Origin: Flavobacterium celericrescens
Lineage (GTDB): Bacteria; Bacteroidota; Bacteroidia; Flavobacteriales; Flavobacteriaceae
DNA length: 64,000 nt
Direction: 5' to 3'
Assembly (NCBI RefSeq): GCF_011392075.1
Contig: NZ_JAAJBV010000012.1
Coordinates: 1-64,000 of the forward strand
The position numbers and the translations under genes were made by a program. This document shows positions 32,751 through 41,483 of this stretch, in pieces. The notes below the pieces were generated by a model. The model was not told the DNA's origin, did no database searches, and worked only from the letters and a program-made list of their open reading frames with translations. Position 1 is the first letter of the stretch. Each line of letters starts with the position of its first letter.

Positions 32751-33508
32751 TACACACCGCTGTCAACTTTTGCAATCGATAATGGGTTAAAAGCACCATT
32801 TTTCAACGGATACATTTGCCCATTAATCTCTTGATAGAACTCAACACCTAAAGCCAAAAATAATGGCTTAGTTGAGTTAGCAGTAACTGCATTCACTTGG
32901 TTAATTGGAGCAGTAGCAGTTCCATCCCATGGTAAAATTGCCGTTTCAGAAGTAGCAACCACATACGTTTCAGCTTCAAAATCAATTTCTGCTCCACCAG
33001 AAATGATTTTGTAGTGAGTAGTTCCACTTGGAGCAGCAATCATATTCGCAGGAATAAATGATGCTAAATCCACAGTAATTTCACCAGCTACTCGGTCAAT
33101 AGTTGCCACAAACGGAGCAAACAAAGTAGTACCAAGCTTACCACGAATATTGAATTCAAAACCAAATAATAATTCAGCTTCTCCATCAATCACGTTACGC
33201 AAACCACGTTCACTAACAGTGTCCGCTTGAATAACTTTAACCATTGCTTGTGTCAAACGACTCACCATTCTACCATCAGCAGAATTTAAAAGCAATGGTC
33301 TTAAAGCGGTTCTTAGCACTTTCCCTGCCTTACCAGCTCTACCAAACTCGGAACCATTCTCACGAGTTCTTTGAAACGCAGGATCACTTGCAATTCTACT
33401 AGCGTCAATTCCTCCTTTTTCTCTTGCCAAGTGCCCATCTTGCGTTTTGTAAAAAGTAATATCTCCGATAGTACCTTTCAATTTAATTATGCCTTTCTGT
33501 CTAGCCAT
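32750..33508 (-). CDS. Uncharacterised 252-aa protein, first gene of the four-gene operon
   Basis: Basic N-terminal domain (about 1-105): MARQKGIIKLKGTIGDITFY, DPAFQRTRENGSEFGRAGKA and DGRMVSRLTQAMVKVIQADT. It is followed by a Thr/Ala/Val-rich beta domain (about 110-252). No signal peptide. The pattern MAR-x-KG...G-x-IG...FYKT recalls DUF6266-type Bacteroidota proteins; I recall close homologues next to DUF5675 genes, so the gene pair seems conserved. A structural or virion-like role is possible but only a guess. It overlaps the next gene by one base. Confidence 0.75.
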   Translation of the reverse strand: MARQKGIIKLKGTIGDITFYKTQDGHLAREKGGIDASRIASDPAFQRTRENGSEFGRAGKAGKVLRTALRPLLLNSADGRMVSRLTQAMVKVIQADTVSERGLRNVIDGEAELLFGFEFNIRGKLGTTLFAPFVATIDRVAGEITVDLASFIPANMIAAPSGTTHYKIISGGAEIDFEAETYVVATSETAILPWDGTATAPINQVNAVTANSTKPLFLALGVEFYQEINGQMYPLKNGAFNPLSIAKVDSGV

Positions 33509-33650
33509 AACTTCAAAATTTTGTTAAACATTCATCTATAATCTCCTTCATTCTTTCAATCAGTTGCAACCATATTTTGAATGATTAAAGCAAAGTTTAC
33601 AAAGCATTTCACTAAAGAAAAAGTAACAAGTGTACCATATGTCCAAAATC

Positions 33651-33662
33651 GACACAAGTGTC
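33651..33662. promoter_or_regulatory. Palindrome upstream of the four-gene operon
   Basis: GACACAAGTGTC, 142 bp upstream of the operon start. A second CAAGTGT copy at 33627-33633 reads on the minus strand as part of TACACTTG, one mismatch from the -7 consensus. Candidate operator/promoter in the 266-bp gap between the divergent genes; nothing else is evident there apart from the palindrome at 33741. Confidence 0.35.
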
Positions 33663-33740
33663 TTAAATGAACATAAAAACACAATAAATAAGTATGAAAA
33701 ATTATAACTAAATTGCAAAAGATTTTCTGCACGTCAGAAG

Positions 33741-33755
33741 TATAGCATAGCTATA
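33741..33755. promoter_or_regulatory. Palindrome upstream of the small HTH gene
   Basis: TATAGC-ATA-GCTATA, 20 bp before the ATG at 33775. Suitable as an autoregulatory site for the DNA-binding-like protein encoded there. Confidence 0.35.
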
Positions 33756-33774
33756 TCAAAGGTATGGATAAAGT

Positions 33775-33978
33775 ATGAAATTGAATAATCAGAGGGTATG
33801 CATCTATCCAAAGGACATACAACGAATAACAGGCAAGAGTTATCGTCAAAGTACTAGATTAATGCAAAAGATAAAAAAAGACCTCAATAAGCTCGAAAAT
33901 GAGTTTCTAACGATTGAAGAGTTCTGTACATATAGTGGCATAAAATATGAACAAGTAACTCACTTGATTTTTGGTTAA
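33775..33978 (+). CDS. Small putative DNA-binding protein
   Basis: 67 aa: VCIYPKDIQRITGKSYRQST and NEFLTIEEFCTYSGI suggest two short helix-turn-helix-like units with a basic linker. From memory, similar 65-80-aa proteins are frequent in Bacteroidota mobile elements and are of unknown function. It diverges from the four-gene operon and is the last island gene before attR. It may regulate that operon or assist recombination. Confidence 0.65.
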   Translation: MKLNNQRVCIYPKDIQRITGKSYRQSTRLMQKIKKDLNKLENEFLTIEEFCTYSGIKYEQVTHLIFG

Positions 33979-34148
33979 AATAGAAGAAATGCTAAAACAA
34001 ATTTTAATCAAGAAAAGCACCTATAAACACTTAAATAACCAGTTCATTTTTTAGTATCATTTAGTAATGAATTAATTTGCAGAAGATTATAAAAATTATT
34101 AAATTTACAGTATTAAGATTTAGTGATGTTTGTTTCTATATGAAGGAG

Positions 34149-34194
34149 CAAAATCGAGACCTTTGATTTTTAGACTTATATAATTTATTATATA
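34149..34194. repeat. Right subterminal site of the island and A/T palindrome
   Basis: CAAAATCGAGACC (34149-34161) matches 9452-9464 exactly and in the same orientation; the preceding AAGG is shared too. TATATAAT-TT-ATTATATA (34177-34194) follows, 20 bp before attR. The stretch 33979-34213 holds no gene; these are the only structures I see in it. Confidence 0.6.
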
Positions 34195-34213
34195 TGAGCG
34201 CATTATGAGGAAA

Positions 34214-34236
34214 GTTCGAACCCCTCATCGCCCACA
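34214..34236 (+). repeat. attR: 23-bp copy of the tRNA-Val 3' end
   Basis: Identical to 9324-9346. Upstream bases (GAGGAAA) do not continue the tRNA, so this is a tRNA fragment marking the right island boundary. The chromosomal tRNA terminator follows. Confidence 0.92.
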
Positions 34237-34242
34237 AAACAT

Positions 34243-34275
34243 AAAAAAGCACTTCAATTGAAGTGCTTTTTTTAT
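34243..34275. terminator. Bidirectional terminator (original tRNA-Val and murF)
   Basis: AAAAAAGCACTTCAATTGAA then GTGCTTTTTTTA: near-perfect palindrome with A and T tracts, just past the murF stop codon. Before island insertion it would have lain right behind tRNA-Val. Confidence 0.85.
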
Positions 34276-34277
34276 TT

Positions 34278-35561
34278 TTATATAATTTCTAATGTTTTTT
34301 CAAGAGCCATTCCTCTTGAGCCTTTTATTAAGATTAAATGGTTTGTTGGTCTTTTCTCAGTCAAATGTTTTGAAAATGCGTTGAAATCTTCAAAAAATAA
34401 TATGTGACTGTTGTTTGTTTTGTTTGCGAAAAAATCTTTTCCGATAAAATAGGTGGTTATTTCAGTTTCTTTTTCTACAAGCTGAATAACTTTTTTATGC
34501 TCTGCTAAGCTTTCTTCTCCTAGTTCAAACATATCGCCCAAAATTGCAATTTTATTAGGCTTTTCAAGTTGAATAAAATTAGCAATGGCCGCACTCATAC
34601 TGCTAGGGTTTGCATTGTAAGCGTCTAAAATTATTTCATTACCATTTTTATGAATCATTTGTGAACGATTGTTTTCTGGGATATAATTTTCAATAGCTTC
34701 TTTAATCAATTCATCAGGAACTTTAAAATAATTTCCTATTGCTATCGCAGCATTAATATTATTCGCGTTGTATATTCCTATTAAGTGTGAGTTGATGGTA
34801 AGATTTTTATATTTTATTTGTACCATCGGATTGGCCTCAACGCTACTAATTTGTGTATTAGGATTGCTTTCATTTATGGAAAAACTATATCTTTTTAGTG
34901 TTTTAGTTTTTTCATTTTGAATAGTGTCATCTAAATTTACAAATGCTAATTTGTTGTTTTTTTCTAAATAGGAATACATTTCGCTTTTTCCTTTGATAAC
35001 ACCCTCAATTCCTCCAAAACCTTCTAGATGTGCCTTGCCAAAATTAGTAATATAACCATAGTCAGGTTGTGCAATATCACAAAGAAATTCTATTTCCTTT
35101 TGGTGGTTTGCTCCCATTTCAACGATTCCAACTTCGGTATTTTGTGTAAAACGTAATAGTGTTAAAGGAACTCCAATGTGGTTGTTTAAGTTGCCGATGG
35201 TTGCTATGGTATTATATTTTTTTGATAAAACTGCGTGTATAAGCTCTTTTGTTGTTGTTTTTCCATTGCTTCCAGTTAGAGCAATAATTGGTAATCCAAT
35301 GTGTTTTCTATGAAATTTTGCTAATTCTTGTAATGTTTCAAGAGAGTTATTTACAAGTATTGTTTTTTGATTGATGTGATATGTAGGGTTATCAATAATT
35401 ATATACTTTGCTCCTTTTTCTAAGGCTTCTTTTGCAAATGTATTGGCGTCAAATTTTTCTCCTTTTAGTGCTACAAATAAGCAGTCTTTTTCGATTTTTC
35501 TTGTGTCAGTTGAAACGGTTGAGCATTCTAGGAATAAAGAATGTATTGTATCTATAGTCAT
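34278..35561 (-). CDS. murF: UDP-N-acetylmuramoyl-tripeptide--D-alanyl-D-alanine ligase
   Basis: Final cytosolic Mur ligase, adding D-Ala-D-Ala to the UDP-MurNAc-tripeptide (427 aa from this start). The N-terminal domain has STDTRKIEKDCLFVALKGEK; the ATP P-loop is ALTGSNGKTTTKELI; the central domain has EMGANHQKEIEFLCDIAQPD; the C-terminal domain has LDAYNANPSSMSAAI and AILGDMFELGEES. A start nine codons upstream (35588) is possible but atypical. Adjacent to gldJ, as I recall from other Flavobacterium genomes. Confidence 0.94.
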   Translation of the reverse strand: MTIDTIHSLFLECSTVSTDTRKIEKDCLFVALKGEKFDANTFAKEALEKGAKYIIIDNPTYHINQKTILVNNSLETLQELAKFHRKHIGLPIIALTGSNGKTTTKELIHAVLSKKYNTIATIGNLNNHIGVPLTLLRFTQNTEVGIVEMGANHQKEIEFLCDIAQPDYGYITNFGKAHLEGFGGIEGVIKGKSEMYSYLEKNNKLAFVNLDDTIQNEKTKTLKRYSFSINESNPNTQISSVEANPMVQIKYKNLTINSHLIGIYNANNINAAIAIGNYFKVPDELIKEAIENYIPENNRSQMIHKNGNEIILDAYNANPSSMSAAIANFIQLEKPNKIAILGDMFELGEESLAEHKKVIQLVEKETEITTYFIGKDFFANKTNNSHILFFEDFNAFSKHLTEKRPTNHLILIKGSRGMALEKTLEII

Positions 35562-35594
35562 TGGAAAGTTTGTTTTGTTGAGAAACACGAAGAT

Positions 35595-35627
35595 AAAAAA
35601 AAGCCCTTTCGTAAAAAAGGGCTTTTG
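35595..35627 (-). terminator. Terminator of gldJ
   Basis: AAAAGCCCTTT/AAAGGGCTTTT hairpin with a T tract on the minus strand, between the gldJ stop codon and the murF start. Confidence 0.8.
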
Positions 35628-35645
35628 TAAGTATTTTTAGTGAAA

Positions 35646-37364
35646 TTATTTTTTCACGTTTCCTCTCGGAGTTTTCTTGTTTGATTTTGGACCTACTTTA
35701 GACATTGCACATCTAAATCCAATGTAATCAGTTGCCATATCTTGTGGGAAATATCTTCTTGAAGCTGGATCTAACCAATATGCTCTATCTCTCCATGATC
35801 CACCTTTATAAACTCTTACGTTGTCATCAACTAAAGATGTTCTTTTATCAGATTTATCAAATTGTTTTAGCATTTTCTTTTCAGTGTTCGTAGAGTCAAC
35901 TACAGTTGAAATTTTATGCTTTGGAGATTCGTACATTCTGAATTTTTCTTCTCCACCTTCAGCGTTTTCTTCTTCCGAACCGCCAAATTTAAAGTAGCGT
36001 GTAGATTGTCTATCACCATCTCTGTAGTTTCTGTTGTCAGAGGTTGAGAATTGAGTTCTTAAATAAGTTTCGTTTTCATCAACTGGAACTTGAGCAATCT
36101 GGCCAGGGAAATTTCTAGCCATAATTCTACCATTACTTAAAGTGTCATAGGTAATGTTGTCAGAAGTAACTAATTCTGCAGTTCCATCTTCACCAATTTT
36201 ATTTTTAGTGTAAACGTTACCTCTAAAGTAGTTGAAATCATTTGCTTCATCATCAACTAAAGGTCTATAAACGTCTTGTACCCATTCAGCTACGTTTCCA
36301 GCCATATCGTACAATCCGAAATCATTTGGAGCATAACTTTTTACTTTGTTGGTAATGTCAGCACCATCATCAGACCATCCAGCAATTCCTCCGTAGTCTC
36401 CTTTTCCTTGTTTAAAGTTGGCTAATTGATCTCCTCTGTATTGTCTTTTTGAAGAACGAGTGTACTGACCATTCCAAGGATATTTCTTTTGTCCTTTGTA
36501 GATGTTGTACTCTCTGTTACCTACTAATGCAACAGCAGCGTATTCCCATTCAGCTTCGGTTGGAAGTCTGTACTCAGGTAAAATTAAACCTGAACTTCTT
36601 TGAGCATATACGTTTTTAGCTGTATCAGCAGCTTGTCTTCTTCCGCCGCCCATTTCTTTCTTGAGAACTATCTCTTCGTTTCCTCCGAAAGATTTTGATG
36701 GAGAGTTGATATAAGCTTCTGTACTGAATGATGATTCAGCTTTTACATCTGTTCCTAACTTAACTTTGTTGTCTTTTTTAAGGTAACCTTCGCGTTCTAA
36801 AATATTTTCGTTTACACGATCAGTTCTCCATTTGCTAAATTCAACAGCTTGAATCCAGTTAACACCAACTACAGGATAATCAGCATATGCTGGGTGTCTT
36901 AAGTAATTGTTTGTCATGGTTTCGTTATATCCTAAACGGTTTCTCCATACTAAAGTATCTGGAATTGCTCCGTTATAAATATTTTTATAATTTTCTTCCG
37001 TTGGAGGGAAAACCGTTTTTACCCAAAATAAGTATTCAGCATACATTTTGTTAGTAACTTCTGTTTCATCCATAAAGAAAGATTGAACGTGTTGTTGACT
37101 TGGAGTGTTATTCCAATCGTGCATCACATCATCTTGAACTTTACCCATAGTGAATGTTCCACCTTCTACAGAAATCATTCCTGGAGGAGTTTCTTGTTTC
37201 TTGAACTTGTCGTTAAACTGGAAACCACCTTTCTTGTCATTAATTTTCCAACCTGTAGCTGATGAACCACCTTTAGTGCTTCCTTTTTTACTACAACCAG
37301 TAAAACCAATTGTTAGCGCCATTACAACTAACAATTTTAAAGCCATAATTTTCTTAATTTTCAT
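35646..37364 (-). CDS. gldJ: Gliding motility lipoprotein GldJ
   Basis: 572 aa with a lipoprotein signal (lipobox GFTGC, about Cys24). It has a formylglycine-generating-enzyme/sulfatase-modifying-factor fold spread over the chain: PPGMISVEGGTFTMG, DETEVTNKMYAEYLFWV, YRLPTEAEWEYAAVA, YDMAGNVAEWVQDVY and the terminal VYKGGSWRDRAYWLDPASRR with YIGFRCAM. GldJ is needed for gliding and stabilises GldK and the type IX secretion system; it is not thought to be catalytic. Divergent from porU, as I recall from F. johnsoniae. Confidence 0.94.
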   Translation of the reverse strand: MKIKKIMALKLLVVMALTIGFTGCSKKGSTKGGSSATGWKINDKKGGFQFNDKFKKQETPPGMISVEGGTFTMGKVQDDVMHDWNNTPSQQHVQSFFMDETEVTNKMYAEYLFWVKTVFPPTEENYKNIYNGAIPDTLVWRNRLGYNETMTNNYLRHPAYADYPVVGVNWIQAVEFSKWRTDRVNENILEREGYLKKDNKVKLGTDVKAESSFSTEAYINSPSKSFGGNEEIVLKKEMGGGRRQAADTAKNVYAQRSSGLILPEYRLPTEAEWEYAAVALVGNREYNIYKGQKKYPWNGQYTRSSKRQYRGDQLANFKQGKGDYGGIAGWSDDGADITNKVKSYAPNDFGLYDMAGNVAEWVQDVYRPLVDDEANDFNYFRGNVYTKNKIGEDGTAELVTSDNITYDTLSNGRIMARNFPGQIAQVPVDENETYLRTQFSTSDNRNYRDGDRQSTRYFKFGGSEEENAEGGEEKFRMYESPKHKISTVVDSTNTEKKMLKQFDKSDKRTSLVDDNVRVYKGGSWRDRAYWLDPASRRYFPQDMATDYIGFRCAMSKVGPKSNKKTPRGNVKK

Positions 37365-37392
37365 ACTTTCAGTAGGTAATAAATTTAGTGTC

Positions 37393-37422
37393 GCAAGATA
37401 ATAATTATGTATTAATATGCAA
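37393..37422 (-). promoter_or_regulatory. Predicted gldJ promoter
   Basis: On the minus strand TATCTTGC (37393-37400) with TTG 19 bp upstream (37420-37422). The same TATCTTGC followed by an ACACTAAA motif occurs before the ABC gene at 62536, supporting a real -7 variant. Confidence 0.5.
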
Positions 37423-37577
37423 CACGTTTTTAAAAATTTGTAAAAAAAATTTAATCTTGTGTTAAAATGCTTTCCTTTACAACGGATTAAATCATATTTT
37501 ATTGCAATAATTTAGCTTAAAATGAAAATATTTTTTTCTCTTTGTAATATATTTTGCCAAATCACGTTGTAGAAATG

Positions 37578-40500
37578 ATGAAAAAGATACAATACTTATT
37601 ACTTTTATTTGCTTCAACTCTTTTCGCACAACAAAGCGAAACGATTACTCTTAATTGGAAGCAAGAGGTTAATTATAATTTAGGAGATTTCTCTTTTAAA
37701 ATTCCTCAATTTCAATCTGAATATTATGATATTGATGTTTCTGCTAAAAAAATTAGCTTTAAAAAGGTTGTCGATGTAAGTGCTGTTAATGCTACTTTGC
37801 AAATTACAGCTGTAAATTATCAATCTATTTCAAGTTCAGAATTATATGATTTGAATCTTAATTTTTTGTCTTCGACTATAAATTCAAAATTTGAAGTTGT
37901 TTCTGCTAGAGATTCATATAAAGGATTGATTTCATTTTCTCCAATAATAAGAGATGAATCTGGTTATAAAAAAGTGGTCTCTTTTACCTATTCAATTTCA
38001 AATTTATCTCCGTCAAATAAAATCTCAAATTCTAATGTAGTCCAATCTATTTCAAATTCTGTTTTAGCTTCTGGTAATTGGTATCGTTTTTATGTTGAAA
38101 AATCTGGCGTTTACAAAGTTTCTAAATCATTTTTACAAAGTCTTGGATTTAATGTAAATGTTGATCCAAGAAATATTAAAATCTATGGAAATGGAGGAAG
38201 AATGTTGCCTTTATTAAATGCTACTTCTTATCCAAATGATTTAGAAGAAAATGCAATTCAGTTTATAGGTGAAAGTGATGGCGCTTTTGATAATAGCGAT
38301 TATATTTTGTTTTATGCAGAAGGAGTTGATACTTGGAATACAGAAAGTTTAACAAGTGTAAATTTATTTGCAGATAAATCTTATTATTATATTACATCTT
38401 CGGGCGGAACAGGGAAAAGAATGCAAACTGCTACAGAGCCTTCAGCATCACCTACTTTAAATTTTACTCAATTTGATGATGTAGTTTATTATGAAAAAGA
38501 TTTGGTAAATGGTGGTAAAGTAGGGAGAAGATGGTTAGGCGAACAATTTAATATTGATAATACACAAACTTTTGATTTTACTATTCCAAACATTGATACT
38601 TCTGTTCCGGTAGATGTAAAAATCAATACAGCTTCAAAGTCGTTTGGGAATTCGTCTTTTAATTTCAAAGCGAATAATCAAGATATTGGAACGATTACTT
38701 TTCCTCAATTAGTTGCTTTTAGCGGAGTTGAAGGTTATGAATCTGCCCTAAACACAACATTTTCTACAACTTCATCTTCTATTTCAATTTTAATGACTTA
38801 TGATAATGGTGGAGTGCCTAATTCTAATGGTTATTTGGATTTCATTCGTTTAAAATCAAAACGTAATTTAGTTGGGTATGGAAAGCAATTTGTGTTTTCA
38901 AACGATTTGGAGCAAACAAATATTGGAGTTGGTCAATACAATTTGACAGCTGCAACTGCAATTTCTCAAGTTTGGGATGTAACAGACTTGTATAATGTGA
39001 CTAAATATGATAACATTACTGGGGCAAGTTTTTCGTTCAAAGTAAATTTAGGAACTGCCAGAAAATATGTTGCCGTTGATTTAGCAGATGTGTTTACACC
39101 ATTAAAGGAAGTAAATACCAGTGTTTTAAATCAAAATTTAAAAGGGACCATTTTTAATGATAATTCTGGTGCTTTTCAAGACATAGATTATTTAATTATT
39201 ACGCCTCAATTTTTAGCAAGTCAAGCTGAAACTTTGGCTGATTTCCATAGAAATAATTCAGGTATGAGTGTTCGAGTAGTAACACTTGAAAAAATATATC
39301 AAGAATTTGCTTCTGGAAAACAAGATATCGCAGCGATTCGTAATTTTATTAAATATGTGTATTGGAATGCATCATCTTCTGATAAAAGAGTTAAATATGT
39401 AAATCTTTTTGGAGATGCATCTTATGATTATAAAGAAAGATTGTTCAATAACACGAATATTGTTCCTGTATTTCATGGTTTTAATCCTGGTGCTTCAGAA
39501 ACAAATAATAGTTCTAATTTTTCATTGTACACATCCTTTATGTCCGATGATTTTTATGGATTAATGGATGATACTGAAGGAACTATGACGGGAGGTTTTG
39601 ATGGAATTGATATTGCTGTAGGGAGAATGTTGGTGTCTACTACAACACAAGCGGCCGAAATGGTAAACAAGGTAATTGAATATCATGATGAACAATCTTA
39701 TGGTAGATGGCGTAATAATTATGTAATCTATTCTGATGATGCAGATAATTCTACGGATGCAACTTTACAATTCGGATTAAACGATTTAGCAGATGTATTA
39801 ACTGTTCAAAAGCCATTTGTTAATGTAAAAAAAATACATACAGATGCCTATGTACAGCAAGTGGCAGCAGGAGGAGAGCGTTATCCAGAAGCTAAAACAG
39901 ATTTTTTAGATGCTTTACAATTGGGAGCTTTGGTTTTTAATTATTTTGGACATGGAAATGAAGAGTTTTTGGCCAGAGAACGCTTATTTGAAAAATTAGA
40001 TGCTCAAAATTTAACTAATCGATACAGATATCCGTTATTTGTTACAATAACTTGTGAATTTACCCGTTTTGATGATCCAAATCGTTTTACCGGAGGTGAG
40101 TACATGTTTTGGAATAAATCTGGAGGAGCAATAGGTTTGATAGCGACAACAAGACAAATTGGTGTAGGAACAGGATTTCAAATGAATAATTTATTGAGTG
40201 AAGATTTGTATGCTTTTGGTTCAACTAATTATCCAACTATTTCAGAAGCATTAAGACAAACTAAGCTATCTACAGGTTCAGACAATCGAAGAGTTGTTTT
40301 TTATATTGGTGACCCGGCTTTAAAATTAGCAATACCCAAACCAAAAGTTGTTCTAACAAAAGTAAATGATATTCCAGTTAATCAACCTTTGCCAGTTATG
40401 CAAGCATTGAGTTTGGTTAAAATAACAGGAGAGGTTAGGGATGAAAATGATGTTTTAATTTCAAATTATAACGGGGATTTAGCGGTTCAAATTTTTGATA

Positions 40501-41444
40501 AAGACATCAACAGAAGCACATTGGGTAATAATGGAACAACTGATTCGAATGGTTTGATAATAATGAATTTCGTAACATTAGGAGAAACCGTTTTTAGAGG
40601 AAACGCCTCTGTTGTAAATGGGCAATTTGAATTTAGCTTTATTGTTCCACAAGACATTAGAATTCCTGTTGGAAATGGAAAGATTAGTTTTTATGCGAAA
40701 AGAGAAGTTTCAAATTTAGAAGACCAGACGGGTTATGATAAAACAATTCAAATAGGTGGTGTTAATGTAAATGCCCCAAGCGATACAACTCCGCCAACGG
40801 TTCGTTTGCATATGAATGATGAAGGTTTTGTTTCGGGCGGAATTACAAATTGTGCTCCTATATTATTAGCGTTTTTGTCTGATGAAAATGGTATTAATAC
40901 CGCTAGTGGAATTGGACATGATATTGTTGCTATTTTAGATGGTGATGAAACAAATCCGTATGTGTTGAATGAGTATTATGAAACCGAAAATGACGATTAT
41001 ACAAACGGGAGTGTTAGGTTTCCATTTAGAGATTTGTCACCAGGCTTGCATACAATATTGTTCAAAGCTTGGGATGTTTATAATAATTTGATTACTGCCG
41101 AGATTCAATTCAATGCTATTTGTTCAGATGAAGGATTGAGAATTGAAAAAGTATTGAATTATCCGAATCCGTTTGTTAGTTACACCGAGTTTTGGTTTAA
41201 CCACAACATGCCGTTTGAACAATTGGATGTTCAAGTTCAAATTTTAACGATTTCAGGTAAATTAGTAAAAACCATCAATCAGCAAGTAATGACAGAAGGA
41301 TTTTTGTCTAGAGAAATTACTTGGGATGGAAAAGATGATTTTGGAGATAAAATAGGAAAAGGAGTTTATATATATAAATTAACTGTAAAATCTGTATCCA
41401 CAGGTAAATCTGCAGAAAAATATGAGAAACTTGTAATCCTGTAA
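37578..41444 (+). CDS. porU: Type IX secretion system sortase PorU
   Basis: 1288 aa from ATG 37578, with a signal peptide (MKKIQYLLLLFASTLFAQ). It is the C25 (gingipain-like) peptidase that removes C-terminal domains of T9SS cargo and attaches them at the outer surface with PorV. Catalytic candidates are the His in LVFNYFGHGNEEF and the Cys in FVTITCEFTRFDD. The preceding region has DIDYLIITPQFLASQAETLA and YVNLFGDASYDYK. The C-terminal LNYPNPFVSYTEFWFNHNMP...GVYIYKL resembles a T9SS type-A-like CTD. An upstream ATG (37554) only adds eight residues before the signal peptide. Confidence 0.93.
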   Translation: MKKIQYLLLLFASTLFAQQSETITLNWKQEVNYNLGDFSFKIPQFQSEYYDIDVSAKKISFKKVVDVSAVNATLQITAVNYQSISSSELYDLNLNFLSSTINSKFEVVSARDSYKGLISFSPIIRDESGYKKVVSFTYSISNLSPSNKISNSNVVQSISNSVLASGNWYRFYVEKSGVYKVSKSFLQSLGFNVNVDPRNIKIYGNGGRMLPLLNATSYPNDLEENAIQFIGESDGAFDNSDYILFYAEGVDTWNTESLTSVNLFADKSYYYITSSGGTGKRMQTATEPSASPTLNFTQFDDVVYYEKDLVNGGKVGRRWLGEQFNIDNTQTFDFTIPNIDTSVPVDVKINTASKSFGNSSFNFKANNQDIGTITFPQLVAFSGVEGYESALNTTFSTTSSSISILMTYDNGGVPNSNGYLDFIRLKSKRNLVGYGKQFVFSNDLEQTNIGVGQYNLTAATAISQVWDVTDLYNVTKYDNITGASFSFKVNLGTARKYVAVDLADVFTPLKEVNTSVLNQNLKGTIFNDNSGAFQDIDYLIITPQFLASQAETLADFHRNNSGMSVRVVTLEKIYQEFASGKQDIAAIRNFIKYVYWNASSSDKRVKYVNLFGDASYDYKERLFNNTNIVPVFHGFNPGASETNNSSNFSLYTSFMSDDFYGLMDDTEGTMTGGFDGIDIAVGRMLVSTTTQAAEMVNKVIEYHDEQSYGRWRNNYVIYSDDADNSTDATLQFGLNDLADVLTVQKPFVNVKKIHTDAYVQQVAAGGERYPEAKTDFLDALQLGALVFNYFGHGNEEFLARERLFEKLDAQNLTNRYRYPLFVTITCEFTRFDDPNRFTGGEYMFWNKSGGAIGLIATTRQIGVGTGFQMNNLLSEDLYAFGSTNYPTISEALRQTKLSTGSDNRRVVFYIGDPALKLAIPKPKVVLTKVNDIPVNQPLPVMQALSLVKITGEVRDENDVLISNYNGDLAVQIFDKDINRSTLGNNGTTDSNGLIIMNFVTLGETVFRGNASVVNGQFEFSFIVPQDIRIPVGNGKISFYAKREVSNLEDQTGYDKTIQIGGVNVNAPSDTTPPTVRLHMNDEGFVSGGITNCAPILLAFLSDENGINTASGIGHDIVAILDGDETNPYVLNEYYETENDDYTNGSVRFPFRDLSPGLHTILFKAWDVYNNLITAEIQFNAICSDEGLRIEKVLNYPNPFVSYTEFWFNHNMPFEQLDVQVQILTISGKLVKTINQQVMTEGFLSREITWDGKDDFGDKIGKGVYIYKLTVKSVSTGKSAEKYEKLVIL

Positions 41445-41460
41445 TAAAATACTATATTTG
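41431..41460 (+). promoter_or_regulatory. Predicted porV promoter
   Basis: TTG (41431-41433), 19-bp spacer, TATATTTG (41453-41460), starting inside the last codons of porU. It implies that porV can be expressed independently of porU. Confidence 0.65.
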
Positions 41461-41483
41461 TCAAATTAATTTCAATGTATAAA

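Larger units (their letters stand above)
9324..34236. mobile_element. tRNA-Val-integrated genomic island (about 24.9 kb)
   Basis: Bounded by 23-bp direct repeats (9324-9346 and 34214-34236) that begin GTTCGAACCCC and end in the tRNA 3' end. A tyrosine integrase lies just inside the left end, followed by typical accessory genes: rteC remnant, Xis-like HTH, replication genes, STAND NTPase and uncharacterised Bacteroidota families. Removing it would join folC and tRNA-Val to the terminator and murF at 34243-35561. No relaxase, coupling protein or tra gene is visible, so it is best described as a genomic island or decayed mobilisable element rather than a complete ICE. Confidence 0.9.

Noticed and set aside
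34177..34194. A/T palindrome as the integrase core site
   Set aside because: It is outside the 23-bp direct repeat and has no counterpart at the left end; probably a structural or accessory sequence only.
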